A stretch of 10,673 nt of DNA from Planctomycetota bacterium (lineage in GTDB: Bacteria; Planctomycetota; Phycisphaerae; UBA1845). This document shows, piece by piece, positions 6,387 to 10,673 of this stretch. How positions within the stretch are numbered: the first letter of the stretch is position 1; every line of letters starts with the position of its first letter. The DNA is taken from contig JAJRUK010000050.1 in assembly GCA_024277835.1 (NCBI GenBank), positions 1-10,673 on the forward strand. The letters are read 5' to 3'. The notes under the pieces are model-generated. The model made no database searches. It had not been told where the DNA came from and saw only the letters and a program-made list of their open reading frames with translations. The translations under genes and the position numbers were made by a program.

Positions 6387-7700
6387 CTAAAAGAGCTTCG
6401 CCGTCGCCGCACGAATCGCCACCGCTGTCCCGCGTACCGTCCCTACTGGCTTACCCACCAAGCTCCGACCCGCAAACGGCGTGTTTCGACCCAGCGAGAG
6501 AAACTGCTCTGGCGTTACGCACCAGTTCGCCTCGGGGTCGATGAGCGTAAGCTCAGCGACGCCGCCAGGAACGATCCCCTTACGCGTTCGATGCAACACC
6601 CGAACAGGCCCAGACGTGAACCACTCAACCAAGCGACTCCAATCCGCCAAACCCGATTGAATCATCGCCTCGGCTGCGATGCCAACTGCCGTTTCCAATC
6701 CCACGATCCCCGCCGGCGCTTTCAAGAACCCGACATCTTTTTCATTCGCAGCGTGCGGCGCGTGATCCGTCACGATGCAGTCAATCGTTCCGTCAAGCAA
6801 ACCCTGACGACAGGCATCAACGTCGGATTGCGGGCGAAGCGGTGGATGCATTTTCGTATTCGGGTCGGAATCCAAACAAGCGTCGTCGGTGAGCAGTAGA
6901 TGGTGCGTACAGACTTCGGATGTGACGGGAAGCCCCTCGCGTTTCGCCTTCCGTACTAATTCCACCGCTTTCGCCGTCGAGATGTGCGCGACATGGTATC
7001 GACCGCCCGTCTTGCGACACAAGTCAATATCGCGATCGATCATCGCCTCTTCCGACCGAGGATCCAGACCGGGCATACCGATCTGCTTCGAAACTGTACC
7101 CAGATGCATCACCCCGCCATCAGAAATCGCTTTGTATTCGCAATGTTGAATCAAGACCGTATCGACCTTCGCCGCCTGCTCAAAAGCAGCGAGCATGATC
7201 GCGTCGTCTTCGACCCCGTCGCCGTCGTCCGTAAATGCGACTGCCCCAGCATCCTGAAGCAATGCAAAATCGGTCAGCTCTTCCCCCTTACGACCCTTCG
7301 TGATTGTTGCGGTCGGTAGCACCGTCGCACTCGCAACGCTAGAGGATCGATCCAACACAAGTCGAATCGCTTCGGGCGTATCAAGCGGCGGCGCGGTGTT
7401 CGGCATGCATGCCACAAGCGTAAACCCGCCAGACGCAGCGGCGAGTGTCCCCGATTCGATCGTTTCCTTGTGCGTCTGACCCGGCTCGCGAAGGTGAACG
7501 TGAATATCCCAAAACCCCGGCGACACAATCAAACCAGACGCATCGACCTTGTGGGCGTCCGCCCCGGGTTCTGCTGCGATCTTCCCGTCAACGACAAAAA
7601 CATCCGCAACTTCATCGCGCTGCGAGATCGGATCAATAACGCGTGCCCCTTCGATCGTCAGGGCGGAGTGTTCACTACGAGTTAGCATATGACTGTTCAC
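6387..7700 (-). CDS. pyrC: Dihydroorotase, class I (PyrC)
   Basis: The enzyme closes carbamoyl-aspartate to dihydroorotate, step three of pyrimidine synthesis, in the cytoplasm. From the GTG at 7700 it has 437 residues, or 433 from the ATG at 7688. Metal and substrate residues are all present (GTG numbering): HVHLREPG with H67, H69 and R71; MPNT with N101; FTDDG with D159, the bridging Asp typical of class I enzymes where others use a carbamylated Lys; H186 in QHCE; H239 in AHIS; and catalytic D312 in TDHAPH. An active enzyme is therefore expected, rather than an inactive PyrC-like subunit. Neither start has a strong ribosome-binding site. The gene lies 11-23 nt behind the small zinc-ribbon gene and is probably its operon partner, with translational coupling likely. 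Confidence 0.95.
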   Translation of the reverse strand: MNSHMLTRSEHSALTIEGARVIDPISQRDEVADVFVVDGKIAAEPGADAHKVDASGLIVSPGFWDIHVHLREPGQTHKETIESGTLAAASGGFTLVACMPNTAPPLDTPEAIRLVLDRSSSVASATVLPTATITKGRKGEELTDFALLQDAGAVAFTDDGDGVEDDAIMLAAFEQAAKVDTVLIQHCEYKAISDGGVMHLGTVSKQIGMPGLDPRSEEAMIDRDIDLCRKTGGRYHVAHISTAKAVELVRKAKREGLPVTSEVCTHHLLLTDDACLDSDPNTKMHPPLRPQSDVDACRQGLLDGTIDCIVTDHAPHAANEKDVGFLKAPAGIVGLETAVGIAAEAMIQSGLADWSRLVEWFTSGPVRVLHRTRKGIVPGGVAELTLIDPEANWCVTPEQFLSLGRNTPFAGRSLVGKPVGTVRGTAVAIRAATAKLF

Positions 7701-7717
7701 GTCTACACCAGCTAACT
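7680..7717 (-). promoter_or_regulatory. Inverted repeat over the pyrC start, possible coupling hairpin
   Basis: In the minus-strand mRNA, AGTTAGC (7717-7711), which contains the stop codon of the small upstream gene, can pair over 7 bp with GCTAACT (7686-7680), which starts at the G of the pyrC ATG. The 24-nt loop holds the GTG candidate start. A ribosome ending at the upstream stop would open the stem. Confidence 0.3.
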
Positions 7718-7906
7718 TGCTGGCAGCACGACGTCCTCCGGATTTTCCTGATTCGGCAAAAAGTTATCTTCGCAGCTTTCAACGTAGCCGCACCGCTCGC
7801 AAATACTTTTACAATGTCGCGCGACCAGGTCGCCCGCTTCGCACATCGGACACATGACACCCGTCGGTCGCGTGGCCTCGTCGTTTGTTCGACTGTCAAT
7901 CGTCAT
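7712..7906 (-). CDS. Small zinc-ribbon protein, 64 residues, function unknown
   Basis: The ATG at 7906 has AAAGGAG (7915-7921) 8 nt upstream, an excellent ribosome-binding site, so this is the start; the frame stays open further upstream but without support. The 64 residues hold CPMC (C19, C22), C32, CERC (C36, C39) and C45, with H31 next to C32, a pattern for one zinc ribbon plus extra Cys. After it come the acidic stretch ESCEDN and a loose acidic tail. I do not assign a function; short proteins with this CERCG.ESCED pattern seem familiar from other bacteria as hypothetical proteins. It is the first gene of the pyrC operon and could bind nucleic acid or a partner protein. Being too small for many gene callers, it may go unannotated. 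Confidence 0.8.
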   Translation of the reverse strand: MTIDSRTNDEATRPTGVMCPMCEAGDLVARHCKSICERCGYVESCEDNFLPNQENPEDVVLPAS

Positions 7907-7966
7907 CAGGGCGACTCCTTTCGCACATTCGGAACGGACCATCCGCAGCAGTACGGAACAGACGGT

Positions 7967-7994
7967 ACTATATCTGACCGGTCGCGGGCGTCCA
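7967..7994 (-). promoter_or_regulatory. Promoter of the zinc-ribbon/pyrC operon
   Basis: On the minus strand TGGACG (7989-7994), 16 nt, then TATAGT (7967-7972). The predicted leader is about 55 nt to the ATG at 7906. No pyrimidine-type attenuator (hairpin with T tract) is seen in that leader. Confidence 0.45.
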
Positions 7995-8056
7995 CGGCGA
8001 TGGCCCGGCATTACTAACAGCAAATCAGCATGCGCGGAACAGCGACTTCGCCGTGG
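7992..8056. repeat. 9-bp inverted repeat in the divergent intergenic region
   Basis: CCACGGCGA (7992-8000) and TCGCCGTGG (8048-8056) are perfect reverse complements with 47 nt between them. The left arm overlaps the -35 of the minus-strand promoter. The 248 bases from 7907 to 8154 otherwise contain that promoter, a second palindrome at 8085-8098 and the amidohydrolase ribosome-binding site. I see no gene in them. Confidence 0.5.
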
Positions 8057-8084
8057 CTGAGCACCTCTTTGCCGCGGTCCGCCC

Positions 8085-8098
8085 AAGCGTGTACGCTT
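8085..8098. promoter_or_regulatory. Palindrome upstream of the amidohydrolase, possible operator
   Basis: AAGCGT-GT-ACGCTT is a perfect inverted repeat with a 2-nt centre, the size of a dimeric regulator site. A weak promoter, TTGCCG (8069-8074) with TACGCT (8092-8097) at 17 nt spacing, would have its -10 inside it. The repressor is not identified. Confidence 0.35.
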
Positions 8099-8154
8099 TC
8101 CTGCTAACCTGATCGGAGGTTCGCAACACCCGACACCTGAAGGGATCGTATTCG

Positions 8155-9852
8155 ATGTATACACGACAATTGATGAGCATCCTGACCGGACTGATGTGCA
8201 TGATGAGTGGCTGTGTAAGCGCCGATCTCGTCCTGCGTAACGGGAAAATCGCGACGGTCGATGATCGCTACGGCGAAGTCGAGGCGATCGCAGTTCGCGG
8301 CGATCGCATTCTCGCCGTGGGCACAAACGCGGAAATCGGTCGCTACGTTGACTCGCAAACCAAAGTGATCGACCTCGCGGGACGTCGGGCGATCCCCGGA
8401 TTCATCGAAGGGCATGGCCACTTCACCAGCCTCGGGTCGTCCATGCTCAACCTTGACCTGCGCAACGTGCGAAACTGGGACGAGGTCATCTCTCTTGTGA
8501 AAAAGGCGGTGGACCAGGCGCAACCCGGCGAGTGGATCCTCGGTCGGGGTTGGCATCAGGAGAAATGGAACAAGCCGCCGCCCGGGGCCGTGGAGGGATT
8601 CCCCACGCACGCCATGCTCAGCGCGATTTCGCCAGACAACCCGGTCTGCCTGACGCATGCCAGCGGTCATGCCTGCTTTTTTAATGCCAAGGCGATGGCA
8701 CTCGCCAGCGTGGATGAGAACACGAAAGATCCCCAAGGGGGCGAGATTCTGCATGATAACGCCGGACAACCGATCGGCGTTTTTCGCGAAACTGCAGCCA
8801 ACCTGGTTCAACGCGTATACGCAGCCCAGACAGCGAAAGATGTGAAGAGTCGCCGGGCGCATCTGCGCCGCATCGTTGAGCTGGCGGACAAGGAGTGCCT
8901 GTCGAAAGGGGTGACCAGCTTTCAAGACGCCGGATCGTCACTGGCGACAATCGATGGACTCAAAGAACTGGTCGAAGAGGGCGCGATCGGAACCCGACTC
9001 TGGGTGATGATCCGTGACAGCAACGAAGCACTCGCTGCCAACCTCAACCGGTACAAAATGATCGGCGTCGGCAACAATCACCTGACCGTCCGCGCGATCA
9101 AGCGATCGATTGACGGAGCCCTCGGCTCGCGGGGTGCTTGGCTTCTGGAACCCTATAGCGATCTCCCCAGCAGCAGCGGACTCAACACAGCCACCGTCGA
9201 AAGCGTCACGGAGACGGCCCGCTTGGCGATCAATCACGACTTCCAACTGTGCGTTCACGCCATCGGCGACCGGGCCAACCGCGAAGTGCTCGACATCTAT
9301 CAGCAAACTTTCGCAAGCAACCCCACGCGCCGCGGCCTCCGCTGGCGAATCGAACACGCCCAGCATGTTCATCGTGACGACATCCCCCGCTTCGCAAAAC
9401 TCGGCGTCATTGCATCGATGCAGGGCGTTCATTGCACATCCGATGCTCCGTACGTAGAAGATCGTTTGGGGCGACAGCGGGCTGAGGAAGGGGCGTATGT
9501 TTGGAAGAAATTCATGGAGTCGGGGGCGGTCGTCACCAACGGTACGGATACCCCCGTCGAGGACGTTAGCCCGATCGCGTCTTACTATGCAAGCGTATCG
9601 CGGCGTAGTAAGGACGGATCGGTCTTCTATCCTAACCAGCGCATGAGCAGGTTAGAAGCACTCAAATCGTACACGATCAACTGCGCCTATGGTGCTTTTG
9701 AAGAGAAGGACAAGGGTTCGCTGACGCCCGGGAAACTTGCGGACATCGTCATACTCTCCAACGACATCCTCACCTGTCCCGAAGCACAAATCCCCGATAT
9801 TACGATCGACTACACGATCGTCGGCGGAAAAATTCTCTACCAAACTCCGTGA
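8155..9852 (+). CDS. Lipoprotein metal-dependent amidohydrolase, YtcJ-like (Amidohydro_3)
   Basis: The 565-residue protein begins with a lipoprotein-type signal peptide: n-region MYTRQL, hydrophobic core, then MMSGC with the lipidated Cys at residue 20, so it should be anchored outside the cytoplasm. AAGGG lies 10 nt before the ATG. The rest matches the amidohydrolase-3 family (YtcJ, N-substituted formamide deformylase): LRNGKIATVD near the start, GHGHF with metal ligands H87 and H89, VHAIGDRAN with H368, IEHAQH with H401 and H404, and NGTDTP with D465. The C-terminal PGKLADIVIL is the usual end of the outer beta domain. The metal site is complete, so the enzyme should hydrolyse a C-N bond, but the substrate cannot be told. 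It stands alone, divergent from the pyrC operon and convergent with the sugar nucleotidyltransferase 23 nt away. Confidence 0.93.
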   Translation: MYTRQLMSILTGLMCMMSGCVSADLVLRNGKIATVDDRYGEVEAIAVRGDRILAVGTNAEIGRYVDSQTKVIDLAGRRAIPGFIEGHGHFTSLGSSMLNLDLRNVRNWDEVISLVKKAVDQAQPGEWILGRGWHQEKWNKPPPGAVEGFPTHAMLSAISPDNPVCLTHASGHACFFNAKAMALASVDENTKDPQGGEILHDNAGQPIGVFRETAANLVQRVYAAQTAKDVKSRRAHLRRIVELADKECLSKGVTSFQDAGSSLATIDGLKELVEEGAIGTRLWVMIRDSNEALAANLNRYKMIGVGNNHLTVRAIKRSIDGALGSRGAWLLEPYSDLPSSSGLNTATVESVTETARLAINHDFQLCVHAIGDRANREVLDIYQQTFASNPTRRGLRWRIEHAQHVHRDDIPRFAKLGVIASMQGVHCTSDAPYVEDRLGRQRAEEGAYVWKKFMESGAVVTNGTDTPVEDVSPIASYYASVSRRSKDGSVFYPNQRMSRLEALKSYTINCAYGAFEEKDKGSLTPGKLADIVILSNDILTCPEAQIPDITIDYTIVGGKILYQTP

Positions 9853-9875
9853 GTAAGGTCAGCTTGCAGAAGAAA

Positions 9876-10673
9876 CTACTCGTACTGATCCCCGTACTTC
9901 TCGTGAATATCCGTCACAAGCTCTTTGATCCCCTGCGCATCGCGACGCTTGCAAATCAGCGTGGCGTCGGGCGAGTGAACGATTACAAGATCGTCCACGC
10001 CGATGGTCGCGATCAGGTGCTTCTCCACCGAGACGACGATATTCCCGCGCGACCCCAGGTGCATTACATGCTCGCAGGCATCCACGTTCCCATCCGCGTC
10101 CGACTCGATGATGGACTCAATCGCAGGCCAAGACCCGACATCAACCCAGTGACAACCAAGCTCAACCGCCAACACCCGATCCGCCCGCTCCATCACCGCA
10201 AAGTCGATACTGATCCGCATCAGCGACGGATACAATTCTGCGAGCTTCGCCTTGCGCGCCTTCAAATCGGAGATTGAGGCGATCTTGCAAACCGCCTCAT
10301 ACGTCTGAGGGATATGTTTCTTGATCTGATCGAGAATCGTTGTCGCGCGCCACGCGAACATGCCGCTGTTCCAATAGTATGCCCCCGTCGCGACGTACTT
10401 CATGGCCGACGCCAGGTTCGGCTTTTCTGCAAACTTGGCCACCGCGTAAACGCCATCCGATACGCGATCCCCGCGACGAATATAACCGTAACCCGTCTCC
10501 GGGCGCGTCGGGCGAATCCCCAGCGTCACCAGCGCGTCGTCATGCTCCTCTGCCACTGCGAACGCCTTATCGATGTCACGGCAGAACGCGTCTACGGGCG
10601 AAATGATGTGATCCGCTGTGAAAATCCCGATGACCGCGTCCGGGTCTTTTTCATGTAAAATCGCGCAAGCAAG
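9876..10673 (-). CDS. manC: Mannose-1-phosphate guanylyltransferase, C-terminal part (runs off right edge)
   Basis: The frame is open to the window edge, so 265 C-terminal residues are present. By family length (about 350), roughly 85-100 N-terminal residues, including the GTP-binding GGxGxRL loop, lie outside. The GTG at 10556 is internal. Counting from the window edge, motifs are TADH (19-22, metal/nucleotide site), GYGYI, FAEKP (81-85, family FKEKP), YYWNSGMF (99-106), SIDFAVME (155-162) and WVDVGSW (176-182). It joins mannose-1-phosphate and GTP to make GDP-mannose, the donor for glycans and exopolysaccharide, in the cytoplasm. It stops soon after the nucleotidyltransferase part and so lacks the C-terminal isomerase domain of bifunctional enzymes. 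Confidence 0.93.
   Translation of the reverse strand, partial: LACAILHEKDPDAVIGIFTADHIISPVDAFCRDIDKAFAVAEEHDDALVTLGIRPTRPETGYGYIRRGDRVSDGVYAVAKFAEKPNLASAMKYVATGAYYWNSGMFAWRATTILDQIKKHIPQTYEAVCKIASISDLKARKAKLAELYPSLMRISIDFAVMERADRVLAVELGCHWVDVGSWPAIESIIESDADGNVDACEHVMHLGSRGNIVVSVEKHLIATIGVDDLVIVHSPDATLICKRRDAQGIKELVTDIHEKYGDQYE

Noticed and set aside
8284..8308. Two GCGATCGC octamers close together
   Set aside because: Both fall in codons of the amidohydrolase, and GATCG words are common across this window, so no special role is supported.
7907..8326. N-terminal extension of the small zinc-ribbon frame
   Set aside because: It crosses the promoter and the divergent gene, while the ATG at 7906 has a perfect ribosome-binding site.
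8104..8925. 273-residue minus-strand frame opposite the amidohydrolase
   Set aside because: A shadow of a clear family member on the plus strand; no recognisable domain.
9849..10277. Plus-strand frame overlapping the amidohydrolase end
   Set aside because: It is antisense to the guanylyltransferase, whose motifs are unmistakable.
1..10673. CRISPR array, insertion sequence, prophage or defence system
   Set aside because: No regularly spaced repeats, transposase, integrase or nuclease genes were seen; all major frames belong to housekeeping or single-gene families.

Overview
The window looks like chromosomal DNA of a Planctomycetes-type bacterium, most likely a Phycisphaerae-like lineage. This is an inference from three things: a CxC...CPxC zinc ribbon joined to an FHA domain and a rhomboid protease, a histone-H1-like Lys/Ala-rich protein, and mostly single genes in mixed orientation with few operons. 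I see no rRNA, insertion sequence, integrase, phage gene or CRISPR array. The region reads as core chromosome rather than an island.

Layout. Positions 1-1403 (minus strand) hold an AI-2E family permease followed directly by the first 37 codons of a lipoprotein that runs off the left edge. The ribosome-binding site of the lipoprotein overlaps the permease stop codon. A strong sigma70-like promoter at 1527-1556 drives a plus-strand multidomain gene (1566-3233: zinc ribbon, FHA, zinc ribbon, rhomboid protease). After a structured leader with repeated hairpins comes lepA (elongation factor 4, 3435-5234). Positions 5235-5543 hold a hairpin, a minus-strand tRNA-Arg(UCG) with its own promoter, and the promoter of the next gene. 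Positions 5544-6299 encode a protein with an unrecognised central region and a histone-H1-like basic tail.

Convergent to it, a minus-strand operon encodes a 64-residue zinc-ribbon protein (7712-7906) and class I dihydroorotase PyrC (6387-7700), the third step of pyrimidine synthesis. A 250-bp divergent intergenic region with inverted repeats separates this operon from a plus-strand lipoprotein amidohydrolase of the YtcJ type (8155-9852). The right edge carries the C-terminal part of a minus-strand mannose-1-phosphate guanylyltransferase (9876-10673), which supplies GDP-mannose for glycans.

The genes do not form one pathway. The most interesting points are the FHA-rhomboid fusion with a nearly leaderless start, the lepA leader in which two hairpins share the same stem sequence and the second is followed by five T, the possible translational coupling of the small zinc-ribbon gene to pyrC through an inverted repeat over the pyrC start, and the histone-like protein with an unknown central region. 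I did not find convincing evidence of a wholly new multi-gene system.
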